36,138 bases of DNA from SLNP01 sp964446435. Its GTDB lineage: Bacteria; Bacteroidota; Bacteroidia; Bacteroidales; VadinHA17. Position 1 is the stretch's first letter. Each line of letters starts with the position of its first letter. The DNA lies in assembly GCA_964446435.1 (NCBI GenBank), contig CAYUOS010000013.1, positions 1 to 36,138 of the forward strand, read 5' to 3'. Shown one piece after another: positions 1-8,837 of the stretch. Both the position numbers and the translations under genes were made by a program. The notes beneath the pieces are model-generated. The model saw only the letters and a list, made by a program, of their open reading frames with translations. It was not told the DNA's origin and did no database searches.

Positions 1-67
1 GCTAAAGCAGGAAATCTGTATGCGTTTAACCTTCGATTAGTAAAAACCTTTTAAAAAATATACAGGC

Positions 68-1609
68 ATGTTCCATCTCAGAAATCTCCTTCCAATAATT
101 ACTTTGCTGATGCTGTCAGCTTCCCCTGGTAAGTCTCAGGATATACCAGATGACGACATAAGAAGAATAACGAGGGACCTCGACAGCCTTGTTACCACAT
201 GGTACGTGAAAACATCTCTTGGTATACCTGAAAGGGATTATAGAATAACAGAGCCGCATATACCAGAATTTCCCGACTCTGTCTACATAGACAGGCTGGG
301 TCGCATAAACTCCCTTATCACACTGCCCTATAATAATATTATCAGAAGCCATATTCATGTCTATACCTCAAGGCAATATGATAAATTCCGTATTATACTC
401 GGACTCCAGGATTACTATTTCCCCATGATCGAAGACGTCTTCAGTTCTTACGACCTTCCTCTGGAACTTAAGTATATGGCCGTAATCGAGTCAGCCCTTA
501 ATCCAAATGCTGTTTCAAGAGTCGGGGCAACGGGCCTCTGGCAGTTTATGGCAAGTACAGGAAGAATGTACGGCTTGACAATCAATTCAGTGGTCGACGA
601 AAGACGTGACCCGGTAAAGGCAACGCATGCAGCTGCTCGTTATCTTAAGGATCTCTATAAAATTTATAACGACTGGATACTCGTGATCGCAGCATATAAC
701 TGCGGCCCCGGTAATGTAAACAAGGCAATCGCCAGGTCGGGTAATAAGAAGGACTACTGGGATATTTATTACAGACTCCCAAGGGAAACAAGGGGTTACA
801 TTCCGCAGTTCGTGGCAGCCCTCTACGCAATGACGTATCACGTCGAGCATAATATTTCGCCTATACCGATGTCACTACCCATGGCTGTCGATACGGTGAT
901 GATTACACGAGACATTCACCTCAGGCAAATTGCTGATATTATGGATATATCTCTAAATGAGCTCAATGCCCTTAATCCGCAGTATCGAACCGGCCTCATA
1001 CCAGGAAGAACCAAACCATCACCACTGACACTGCCAATGGTTCATGTCGGAGACTTCATCTACCTGCACGATACTATCGAAAGCCATAAGGCAAACGTTT
1101 ACCTGGCATCAACAAGCCAGTCATCAAACCCGGCCTCTTCCTCATATACCCCTCCTGATATCCAGGGAAAGACCAGGCTCGTATACACAGTCAAAAGCGG
1201 CGACAACCTCGGTTACATAGCCCAGTGGTACAATGTTCCGCTTTCAGACCTCCGGCACTGGAACAACATCTACCGGAACACAATTAATATAGGTCAGAGA
1301 ATTACCGTTTTTGTCGATCCGGCAAAATCAGAACACTACTCCCGGGTTAACGCAATGTCATTTGCCGAGAAACAGGCAATGGCAGGAAAACCGGTTCCGG
1401 TTAATACCGTTAATATTCAGTCAACCCTGCCTCTAACCAACGATGATGGTGAATTTGAGTATTACACAGTACGCAGGGGCGATACCGTATGGGATATAGC
1501 AAAGCAATTCAACGGTGTTTCAGTTTCAGATATTCTGGCTCTGAACAACCTTAACGATGCAGGAAAGATACAGGTAGGACAAAGGCTGAGGATCCGAAGG
1601 AAAGGTTGA
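68..1609 (+). CDS. mltD: LysM-containing membrane-bound lytic murein transglycosylase D-like protein
   Basis: Predicted exported lytic transglycosylase that cleaves the MurNAc-GlcNAc bond of peptidoglycan, forming 1,6-anhydro-MurNAc ends. A signal peptide covers about residues 1-23. The SLT (family 1, MltD-type) domain spans about 110-260, with the catalytic Glu at residue 141 in AVIESALNPNAVS, followed by GATGLWQFM and AAYNCGPGNV. The tail carries a weak LysM-like stretch (about 280-335) and two clear LysM domains (about 372-417 and 465-510, with YTVKSGDNL and YTVRRGDTV), which bind glycan. Length (513 aa) suits the MltD family. The stop codon overlaps a possible TTG start of the next gene, so the two are almost certainly co-transcribed; that neighbour is an acyltransferase of the kind that O-acetylates cell-wall glycans. 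Family assignment is secure; the specific cell-cycle role is not known. Confidence 0.93.
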   Translation: MFHLRNLLPIITLLMLSASPGKSQDIPDDDIRRITRDLDSLVTTWYVKTSLGIPERDYRITEPHIPEFPDSVYIDRLGRINSLITLPYNNIIRSHIHVYTSRQYDKFRIILGLQDYYFPMIEDVFSSYDLPLELKYMAVIESALNPNAVSRVGATGLWQFMASTGRMYGLTINSVVDERRDPVKATHAAARYLKDLYKIYNDWILVIAAYNCGPGNVNKAIARSGNKKDYWDIYYRLPRETRGYIPQFVAALYAMTYHVEHNISPIPMSLPMAVDTVMITRDIHLRQIADIMDISLNELNALNPQYRTGLIPGRTKPSPLTLPMVHVGDFIYLHDTIESHKANVYLASTSQSSNPASSSYTPPDIQGKTRLVYTVKSGDNLGYIAQWYNVPLSDLRHWNNIYRNTINIGQRITVFVDPAKSEHYSRVNAMSFAEKQAMAGKPVPVNTVNIQSTLPLTNDDGEFEYYTVRRGDTVWDIAKQFNGVSVSDILALNNLNDAGKIQVGQRLRIRRKG

Positions 1610-1635
1610 CAGGCCGGAATCCTGCCGGATTAGAT

Positions 1636-4600
1636 ATGCGCCCGAACAGGATATTTCTCTTTTTTGCTCTCGCCGCTGGCATTCTGGTCGCGGCCTCATA
1701 CTATACACCCACCCTCATAAACTACAACCTGAGGCAGTCAGTCCTTTATAAGACTGCCATTCCTGTTCCCGACACCCTCAAACTAGTACCTGTTCCCGAC
1801 ACCCTCAAACTATTACCTCCTTCCGAAGCTGACACCCTCTCTTCTAAACAAGACTCTGTCTGCCATCGGGAATATGCGCCTGAATCATCTCAATTAGCCC
1901 CCAATTTCAGCGATGCAATCAATTCTGATAGGGGCCAGGTGAGAATCATGTTCTTCGGAGACAGCCAGCTTGAGGGAGACCGTATAAGCTCATACGTTAG
2001 AACCAGGCTTCAGAATGAAAAGGGAGGCTCAGGTCCGGGCCTTCTGCAGCCGCTAATGCCGGTGATGTACACCCGTACGGTTGAAATACGCTCATCATCA
2101 AACTGGAAGAGGTATAACTACCTTTCATATCGTGAAGGATCGCTCCCTCACAGAAAGATCGGACCTTTCATGTCAGTCTGCAGGTTCATCGCTCCGGATT
2201 CCGTTTCACAAACCCCTCTGACCGCAAACGTCAGAATCACACCTTCGGTTTTCTCATCAGAGCAGGCAGCGAAATACAATCAGCTCAGACTATTCTATGG
2301 AAATCTCAATGTTAATTGCAGCATTACAGTATCCTCTCCTGAAAATGTGATCGCAACTGAAACCCTTCAAACCGGTGAAGGTCCTTTTGAACTCCCGATA
2401 GCTCTCAATGGAATCTCCGACCTCAGAATCAGATTCTCAGGAAACTCCTCACCCGATGTCTATGGATTCAGTATCGAAAGCGAGACCGGAGTCATCGTCG
2501 ACAATATCCCACACCGGGGCAGTGCTGGTCTCGAGTTCACCATGGCTGACAGACAGAACCTGCAAAACCTGTTCAGAATGCTGAACCCCGACCTGATTGT
2601 TCTTCACTATGGATTAAATGTGGTTCGCAATGTCCGACAAGACTATACATACTACCAGAAAGGCCTTGAAAGACAGTTTCAGCTGATTCGCGACATCTGC
2701 CCATCAGCTGACATAGTCATGATGGGCCTTACCGATATGGCTGACAATTTCGCCGGAACCTTTACTTCATTTCCCAATATAGAAGCTATTCGTGACGCCC
2801 AGAGGGAAGCAGCCTCTGTCAAGGGGGTAAAATTCTGGGATGCATACTCGGCAATGGGTGGAAAGAATTCAATCCTCAAATGGGTAAACCTCAATCCCCC
2901 ACTTGCCCAAAAGGATTATACACACCTGACATACACAGGTTCCGATTCACTTGCCTCACTTTTCCTTAATGACCTTACCTTGCAACCGGCATCACAACCC
3001 TCCGACTCAATAACACAAGTTGCCGAAAACCTCATTCCCCCCCACAGCCTCATTCCTCACGACAGTCTCTCAATACCACACAAATCCGGCGATTCACTTG
3101 AACCGCTTCTGTCAATCACCATGACCAGATATTCCCTTCTGGCTGACGTGATTCTCGGTATCCTGATTTATGACCCGGCATCACCATTTATCTTTAGTAA
3201 TTTTGCCTTCTGGATTTTCATGCTGGTACTCCTTGCAGGTTACTCTATCGTTTACAGAAAACCATTCCTTCGAAATTTTTACCTCTTCCTCTTCAGCCTC
3301 TTCTTCTATTATAAGTCTGGTGGAATTTTCCTCTTTCTGCTGATCGTCTCAACAATTACCGACTACACTGCCGGAAGACTGATCTCTTCCTCTGGCAGAA
3401 AATCCGTAAGGATTTTCTGGTTGGTAATCAGCCTTCTGGTAAACCTCGGAATGCTGAGCTATTTCAAATATTATGGCTTCCTGATCGATTCGATTAACAG
3501 ATTCGCCGGCACATCAATACCATCAACCGACCTTCTGGCATCTCTTTCCAACTCACTCTTCCTCACCTCGTTTGACGTCAGCTCTGTTGTACTGCCGGTG
3601 GGAATCTCATTCTTTACCTTCCAGACAATCAGCTATACCGTCGACGTGTACAGGGGTAGGGTAGAACCGGTAAGGAATATTCTCGACTTTGGCTTCTATG
3701 TCTCATTCTTTCCCCAACTGGTGGCAGGGCCCATCGTGAGGGCATCAGAATTCGTACCTCAGCTATACTCAAAGTTCAGCCTTACTAAAAGAGAGTTCGG
3801 CCACGCCCTCTACCTTATAGGTAAAGGCCTGATTAAAAAGATGATAATCTCTGACTATATAGCGGTGAACTTCATCGACAGGGTATTCTCAGCCCCTGAA
3901 CTCTATTCGGGAACCGAAAACCTTTTTGCAGTATATGGCTACGGACTGCAAATCTATTGTGATTTCTCAGGGTATACAGATATTGCCATTGGCGTAGCTC
4001 TGTTGCTTGGCTTCAGGCTTCCTGTCAACTTCAACTCCCCTTATAAGGCAACCGGAGTGGCAGACTTCTGGAGACGTTGGCACATATCACTGTCAAGGTG
4101 GCTGAGAGATTATCTCTATATCTCCCTTGGCGGCAACCGGCGGGGCAGACTCCGTACAGGCATAAACCTGCTTGTCACAATGACACTGGGGGGCCTATGG
4201 CATGGTGCGTCAGGAAGATTCATCATATGGGGACTCCTACATGGCATAGGTTTGATAATAAATAAAATATGGCAACACGCTGTGCCTTCCCGACCAGGAA
4301 AGCGACGTATCACAACCATACTTCAGATTTTTATCACATTCAATTTCGTCAGCTTCGCCTGGATATTCTTCAGGGCTGAAACAAATGAACTCACTCTGCT
4401 GATGATAAAGAATATCTTTACAGGCTTAAGATTCGAAGACATCAACCTGTTGTGGATGTCATATCCTTTCGTGGTGGTGCTCGTACTTGCCGGCTATGTG
4501 ATCCATTTCCTGCCCGAAACCATTAAGGAAGCAACCAGAGCATTGTTTGTCAGAAGTCGTGTGGCAGTTCAGCTGATTGTAATGCTTGGCCTGACTATAG

Positions 4601-4656
4601 TGCTGATGCGTATGCAGGCCGCCGGAATACAGCCCTTCATCTACTTCCGGTTCTGA
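1636..4656 (+). CDS. SGNH hydrolase-MBOAT O-acyltransferase fusion protein
   Basis: One polypeptide combines two activities usually encoded separately. Numbering from a TTG at 1606: an N-terminal membrane anchor (about 14-32), a Pro/Ser/Thr-rich linker with a duplicated nine-residue unit, then a periplasmic SGNH/GDSL domain (about 110-460) with Ser120 in FFGDSQ, a G-x-N block (HYGLN) and Asp437/His440 in DYTHL, so the triad is intact. After a second linker, about residues 515-1016 form a polytopic MBOAT domain with DFWRRWHISLSRWLRDY and the two conserved histidines 866 (LWHG) and 879 (LLHG). The family moves acyl groups across the membrane, as in PatA/PatB, AlgI/AlgJ and DltB/DltD. Adjacency to a lytic transglycosylase suggests peptidoglycan as the acceptor, which is inference. 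The start is uncertain: TTG at 1606 overlaps the upstream stop, while ATG at 1636 gives a cleaner signal anchor. Confidence 0.9.
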   Translation: MRPNRIFLFFALAAGILVAASYYTPTLINYNLRQSVLYKTAIPVPDTLKLVPVPDTLKLLPPSEADTLSSKQDSVCHREYAPESSQLAPNFSDAINSDRGQVRIMFFGDSQLEGDRISSYVRTRLQNEKGGSGPGLLQPLMPVMYTRTVEIRSSSNWKRYNYLSYREGSLPHRKIGPFMSVCRFIAPDSVSQTPLTANVRITPSVFSSEQAAKYNQLRLFYGNLNVNCSITVSSPENVIATETLQTGEGPFELPIALNGISDLRIRFSGNSSPDVYGFSIESETGVIVDNIPHRGSAGLEFTMADRQNLQNLFRMLNPDLIVLHYGLNVVRNVRQDYTYYQKGLERQFQLIRDICPSADIVMMGLTDMADNFAGTFTSFPNIEAIRDAQREAASVKGVKFWDAYSAMGGKNSILKWVNLNPPLAQKDYTHLTYTGSDSLASLFLNDLTLQPASQPSDSITQVAENLIPPHSLIPHDSLSIPHKSGDSLEPLLSITMTRYSLLADVILGILIYDPASPFIFSNFAFWIFMLVLLAGYSIVYRKPFLRNFYLFLFSLFFYYKSGGIFLFLLIVSTITDYTAGRLISSSGRKSVRIFWLVISLLVNLGMLSYFKYYGFLIDSINRFAGTSIPSTDLLASLSNSLFLTSFDVSSVVLPVGISFFTFQTISYTVDVYRGRVEPVRNILDFGFYVSFFPQLVAGPIVRASEFVPQLYSKFSLTKREFGHALYLIGKGLIKKMIISDYIAVNFIDRVFSAPELYSGTENLFAVYGYGLQIYCDFSGYTDIAIGVALLLGFRLPVNFNSPYKATGVADFWRRWHISLSRWLRDYLYISLGGNRRGRLRTGINLLVTMTLGGLWHGASGRFIIWGLLHGIGLIINKIWQHAVPSRPGKRRITTILQIFITFNFVSFAWIFFRAETNELTLLMIKNIFTGLRFEDINLLWMSYPFVVVLVLAGYVIHFLPETIKEATRALFVRSRVAVQLIVMLGLTIVLMRMQAAGIQPFIYFRF
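1762..1815 (+). repeat. 27-bp tandem duplication inside the SGNH-MBOAT gene
   Basis: Two consecutive 27-bp copies (1762-1788 and 1789-1815) differ at one base and encode the nine-residue unit PVPDTLKLV/PVPDTLKLL. A decayed third copy follows. The unit lies in the flexible linker between the membrane anchor and the SGNH domain, so copy-number change would alter linker length in frame. Confidence 0.85.
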
Positions 4657-4661
4657 AGCCT

Positions 4662-5894
4662 TTAAAGATACGTGCTATCTTCACTTCCCCCCTTCATAAA
4701 GGGAGCTACAGCTCTCTTATAGATACCCTGCACATAGGCTATCGCCATCCCGTAATTTGTTACCGGCACACCCGCCTTCACTGCAGCCCTCAGCCTCTGT
4801 TGCAGTTGCCGTGCTGTTATCATGCACCCGCCACACTGTATTACAATGGAATAGTCTGTAACAGGCCTCGGAAGAGTATCCAACCCTGCGACAACATCAA
4901 ATTCCAGCCTCTTTCCTGTAAAGCCGGTAAGCCATCTTGGTATCTTCACCCTGCCAATGTCATCACATGCAACATGATGCGTGCACGACTCGAGCAATAA
5001 AACCCTGTCTCCATCTTTCAGATCAGAAATAGCCGGGGTGCCCTTTAGATAGTTCTCAAAATCACCCTTCTGGCGCGCAAGCAAAATGCTGAAGCTTGTA
5101 AGGGGTACCTCCGGTGGAACTGATGCATCAGCCTTGACAAAAACCTGCGAGTCGGTAACCGCCAGCGCAGGCCTGATGCCTGTGTTACGCAGAAAAGCGT
5201 CAACTTCTCTTTCCTTTAATACCACTGCCACTGCATCGTTGTCAAGAATGTCACGGATAACCTGTACCTGCGGAAGTATCAGCCTTCCCTCAGGTGCTTC
5301 AACATCTATTGGCGTAATCAGCAATACCATATCACCATGATTTATCAGGTCTCCAAGAAGAGTGCTCAACTTAAATGATTTTGCAGGAATACTCTCCCTG
5401 ATAAGCCTTATAAGCTCCTCCCTCGAGCCGCTGTCATATGCCGAGAAGGGCACTGCAGTCTTGCCTGTTGATGCCTTTACAATCGCAACGTATTCTTCAT
5501 CGGGCCTGCTTATGTCAGCCTTGCCCGATAGCACAATAAATGGAATATCCTGGTCATTGAACCTCTTTACCATCTCTTCTTCAAAATCACCCCACTCACC
5601 CTCTCCCGTAAGAAGAATGGCCATGTCAACCGTGTCAATCGAATGAATCGTCTTATGTACCCTCTTCGACCCGAGATCTCCGGTATCGTCAATGCCGGCT
5701 GTATCTACCAGCACAACCGGACCAAATCCGGTTATCTCAAAAGATTTCTTAACCGGATCAGTCGTGGTTCCTGGTGTATCAGATACTATTGCAATCTCCT
5801 GGCCGGCAATCGCATTTATCAGGCTGCTCTTGCCATAGTTGCGGCGTCCGTAAATGCCGATATGTGGTGTCCTGTCCTTGCCCCTTTTTGACAT
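4662..5894 (-). CDS. hydF: [FeFe]-hydrogenase maturation GTPase HydF
   Basis: HydF is the scaffold on which HydE and HydG products are assembled into the 2Fe subcluster before transfer to [FeFe] hydrogenase. The Era/TrmE-type GTPase domain shows a P-loop (GRRNYGKSSLINA), a G2 region (TPGTTTDP) and G3 (DTAG). The C-terminal cluster-binding domain has C-T-H at residues 313-315 and C-G-G-C at 363-366 (numbered from an ATG at 5921), i.e. the family's CxH-x(~47)-CxxC pattern. Length is normal. Two starts are possible: 5921, overlapping the upstream aspartase by 14 nt, or 5894, which gives the usual short lead-in to the GTPase and is used here. It is co-directional and tightly coupled with aspartase; hydE, hydG and a hydrogenase are not in this window. 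Confidence 0.95.
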   Translation of the reverse strand: MSKRGKDRTPHIGIYGRRNYGKSSLINAIAGQEIAIVSDTPGTTTDPVKKSFEITGFGPVVLVDTAGIDDTGDLGSKRVHKTIHSIDTVDMAILLTGEGEWGDFEEEMVKRFNDQDIPFIVLSGKADISRPDEEYVAIVKASTGKTAVPFSAYDSGSREELIRLIRESIPAKSFKLSTLLGDLINHGDMVLLITPIDVEAPEGRLILPQVQVIRDILDNDAVAVVLKEREVDAFLRNTGIRPALAVTDSQVFVKADASVPPEVPLTSFSILLARQKGDFENYLKGTPAISDLKDGDRVLLLESCTHHVACDDIGRVKIPRWLTGFTGKRLEFDVVAGLDTLPRPVTDYSIVIQCGGCMITARQLQQRLRAAVKAGVPVTNYGMAIAYVQGIYKRAVAPFMKGGSEDSTYL

Positions 5895-5907
5895 CTGTTC
5901 GTTCTGA

Positions 5908-7344
5908 TTAAATCTCTTCAAGTGAAAAGCCCAGTTTTAACAGGTTGGCGGGCTGCAGTATATCTTCAAGTCTGTCTGCCTCTATGAAATTCATCTCCCG
6001 GTTCGCTTCGAAAACAGTTATGAGCTTCTCTTTCATTAAACTGGCAACCTCTGATGCCTTGTTATACCCTATGAAGGGTATCAGGACTGTTGTTATTGCC
6101 GGACTCAGAATCACTCTCCTATGGGCATCGGCATGCTTAACCTCAAGCCCCTCCAGGCAATTAAGGCGTAATGTTCGGTTTGCCGAAACCAGCAGCCGAA
6201 GGCTTTCTATCATCGTTATCCCTGTTACAGGCAGGTAGGCATTAAGTTCAAGGCATCCCTGTCCTGAAAGTGTGGTAATAAGCTGATCATTGGCGTAAAC
6301 CCTGTGTGAAACCGATATGACATATTCAGGTATTATCGGGTTAATCTTGCCAGGCATTATAGAACTGCCCACCTGCTTATCTGGCAGAATAAGCATTTTC
6401 GGACTGGTCAGGTCTGATGAAAGAAGCCTCAGGTCTGATACCATCTTCTCAAGATTCACGGCATGCGACTTCATAATGGCATGTACCTCAACCCACTTGT
6501 CAAGATTCGAGGTTGCATCAGAAAGGTTCTCACTCCTCGACAAAGGCAGGCCGGTATGGTTTCTTAGTTCAGGCACTATCTCCATTATGAAGAATCGTGG
6601 TATTGCTACTCCGGTTCCGGTTGCGCCCCCTCCCATATTTACTGTCCGTATGCGTTCGAGACTCTTGGAGACCCTCCACCAGTCGCGTGAGAGAGCCTCA
6701 TTATAGGCTCCGAACAACAGACCAAACGAAGAGGGAACTGCCTCCTGCATCTGGGTATAACCCGGCCTCAGTTCATTCCTGTGCCCTCTCTCAAGTGCCT
6801 CAAGAGCCTGACGCATCATGTTAATCTCCTCCGATAGCTCATTCAACAGCTTCATAACCGCTATCGTTAGCGCCGTCGGAACCGTATCATTTGTCGATTG
6901 ATAGATATTGCAATCCTCTACCGGATCAATAATTCCGTAACTGCCCGGTGTATTTCCCAACGAGATAAGTGTTACGTTGGCAATTATCTCATTGATATTC
7001 ATGTTTATGCTTGTGCCTGCACCACCCTGTATGGCAGGAACAATGAAACTCTCAAAGTGACGACCTGCTGTTATATCATCCGATGCCTTTATCATTGCAT
7101 TGAGCCTCTGATCTTCTATAAGCCTTACAGCCTTGTGATTACCGTACTTTCCCCTGGCTGCATCCCTGAAGCGCCTGTAGGTCCTGTAAACACAACCCTT
7201 GACTGATCCCATTGCCCTATACCACTCAATCGGAAAAGGGGTTCCTGATGGAAAGTTTTGCGAGGCACGGAATGAATGGATGCCATACAAGGCATCCGAG
7301 GGAATCACGGCTGAACCAAGGGCATCTTTTTCTGTACGCTGCAT
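5908..7344 (-). CDS. aspA: Aspartate ammonia-lyase
   Basis: Member of the fumarase/aspartase superfamily, predicted to convert L-aspartate to fumarate and ammonia in the cytosol. Visible signatures are GAGTSINMNINEIIAN, QSTNDTVPTA, PGYTQMQEAVP (Gln where fumarases have His in this motif, favouring aspartase) and the flexible-loop signature GSSIMPGKINP beginning at Gly326. Length (478 aa) is typical. It is the first gene of a pair with hydF. In several anaerobes an aspartase-like gene sits among hydE/hydF/hydG, and its ammonia could feed the bridging amine of the hydrogenase cofactor; that is inference. A Bacteroidota-type -7 element lies about 20 nt upstream. Confidence in the family is high; aspartate rather than another amino acid as substrate is likely. 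Confidence 0.9.
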   Translation of the reverse strand: MQRTEKDALGSAVIPSDALYGIHSFRASQNFPSGTPFPIEWYRAMGSVKGCVYRTYRRFRDAARGKYGNHKAVRLIEDQRLNAMIKASDDITAGRHFESFIVPAIQGGAGTSINMNINEIIANVTLISLGNTPGSYGIIDPVEDCNIYQSTNDTVPTALTIAVMKLLNELSEEINMMRQALEALERGHRNELRPGYTQMQEAVPSSFGLLFGAYNEALSRDWWRVSKSLERIRTVNMGGGATGTGVAIPRFFIMEIVPELRNHTGLPLSRSENLSDATSNLDKWVEVHAIMKSHAVNLEKMVSDLRLLSSDLTSPKMLILPDKQVGSSIMPGKINPIIPEYVISVSHRVYANDQLITTLSGQGCLELNAYLPVTGITMIESLRLLVSANRTLRLNCLEGLEVKHADAHRRVILSPAITTVLIPFIGYNKASEVASLMKEKLITVFEANREMNFIEADRLEDILQPANLLKLGFSLEEI

Positions 7345-7364
7345 ACCATTACGTGTAAGATATG

Positions 7365-7372
7365 CAAACTTA
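7365..7372 (-). promoter_or_regulatory. Putative -7 promoter element for aspA-hydF
   Basis: The minus strand reads TAAGTTTG, matching the Bacteroidota housekeeping -7 consensus TAnnTTTG, about 20 nt before the aspA start codon. No convincing -33 TTTG was found at standard spacing, so the call is tentative. Confidence 0.4.
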
Positions 7373-7407
7373 CACTATTTTGATGATAATATAAGGTGTA
7401 TCCCTGC

Positions 7408-8760
7408 TTACAGTCCCCTCTCGCTGGCAAACCTGGGATTGACTACATTGTTGTAGATAGACCCGAAAGAGTAGGAGAGACCGAATCCCATACTGTAGGA
7501 GTATCTTGAATTGATGCGCCTTAGTTGCAGAAGTACGTCGTCGAGGGTTGCTGCCTTCTTCGGCATCCAGCGATCATCCTTGGTTATGGCTCCCCTGCCG
7601 TTCATCGTTAGTGAAAGGCCTTTGTATACACGCCATGTCAGGTCTCCGTAGAGACTGAGGCTGTATGCTTTTATGTCTCCAAGAATATGGCTCGCCCTTA
7701 CGGTAACCCGGCTTGAACCCCAGGGTTGATTGTAGGTTATCGCCATTGATACCTGCTGCCTGAAAAGCCACTCTTCCGACTTGAAAAACATTGTTGTATC
7801 TATGTAGTCAACATATTGTGCCTTAACGTAGTACTGTAACCTAAACTGTTTCCTGAAAGACTCGCTGTAGGGAAAGAAATTGTATTCAATTGCCGGACTG
7901 ATCTCAAAGATATACCGGGTATTGATATGGCTGCTGCCCGAACCTGCAGCGCCTAATCCGGCTGAAAAGTGTGGGCTCAGGCTCTTTACATTCAGCGCCT
8001 CAAAGCCCCACTCGTTTCTGACGGTGTTTATACTGACAATAGTGTCGCGCTTTACCGAGTCAGCAGTGTAGTATGTGGCCTTGGCATCCCAGCTTCTCTG
8101 CCGGATATCAAGATTTGCGTCAAAGTCAAACTTCCAGTCTGGGGTGATCCTGTTGGCGCTGAAACTGTTGTTGAAGTTGGTATTCTCGTATGTCTCGTCC
8201 TTGCTGTAGTTGCCCCGGCTCGAGACCCTGAAAATCCAGCTGTCCCACGGGTCATTCTCTACTACCTGGCTTAACCTCTTGCCATTCCCTGAAGGGTCGC
8301 GGTATGATATGTTTATATTTTGTGCAAGAGGAGTCCGGGCCACAAAACGCATAAGCCCCATTGAAATGTAGGTGGCCTGCAGCTTTCGCGTGGCATCGGC
8401 GGGATTGTTGGGGGGTGTGAAAAAGACAAGAGTGTCGTTTATGCCCATGTAATTGCGCAAGCCTGTAAGAGCCAGTATGTGCTCTCCTCCTCCACTGCCT
8501 GTCGACCGGCGGGTAAGCATTATATAAACATCAGCGTCTCTCTGGTCATTCACATAGTTGATGAATGATACCGTCTCCCTGATGAAAGTACGATCACACG
8601 AGCTACAGTTAAGAAATACATTCAGTGCATCATTCCTTGTCGGGGAAACTGATATACTGTCATTTACGGCATTAACCGAACTGCCTGACACTTCCTGTCC
8701 TGAAATGGTTGAAACAGAAATAGTCGTTACTAAAAGTGAAACTATAATAAGCACCCGCAT
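7408..8760 (-). CDS. Uncharacterised exported protein, probable outer-membrane beta-barrel
   Basis: No functional family is recognised with certainty. The start at 8760 gives a clean signal peptide (MRVLIIVSLLVTTISVSTISG); an upstream ATG at 8805 would put charged residues before it. After a short Ser/Asn-rich stretch comes a domain with a C-x2-C pair (NCSSCDRTFIRE) and the segments FINYVNDQRDADVYIM and YISMGLMRFVARTPL. The second half (about 200-450) alternates aromatic and polar residues in short strands separated by turns, as in outer-membrane barrels. It follows the response regulator closely (gap about 77 nt from the chosen start) on the same strand, so it may share its transcript. It looks like a Bacteroidota-conserved hypothetical family; the barrel prediction is by eye. 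Confidence 0.75.
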   Translation of the reverse strand: MRVLIIVSLLVTTISVSTISGQEVSGSSVNAVNDSISVSPTRNDALNVFLNCSSCDRTFIRETVSFINYVNDQRDADVYIMLTRRSTGSGGGEHILALTGLRNYMGINDTLVFFTPPNNPADATRKLQATYISMGLMRFVARTPLAQNINISYRDPSGNGKRLSQVVENDPWDSWIFRVSSRGNYSKDETYENTNFNNSFSANRITPDWKFDFDANLDIRQRSWDAKATYYTADSVKRDTIVSINTVRNEWGFEALNVKSLSPHFSAGLGAAGSGSSHINTRYIFEISPAIEYNFFPYSESFRKQFRLQYYVKAQYVDYIDTTMFFKSEEWLFRQQVSMAITYNQPWGSSRVTVRASHILGDIKAYSLSLYGDLTWRVYKGLSLTMNGRGAITKDDRWMPKKAATLDDVLLQLRRINSRYSYSMGFGLSYSFGSIYNNVVNPRFASERGL

Positions 8761-8837
8761 ATCTACCTCTTTGAAATGCAATATTACTCCATTAAGCCGT
8801 TGCATTAGTGGAGGTTGTGGTTAAAAATAGTTAAATA

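Noticed and set aside
4665..4681. Small inverted repeat AAGATA-N5-TATCTT between the convergent acyltransferase and hydF genes
   Set aside because: It overlaps the last codons of hydF, is only 6 bp, A/T-rich and has no T-tract; weak as a terminator.
8806..8837. Frameshifted HTH domain after the response regulator
   Set aside because: Only 32 nt lie before the next ORF and they contain no Fis-like sequence in any frame, so the missing domain is not a sequencing frameshift.
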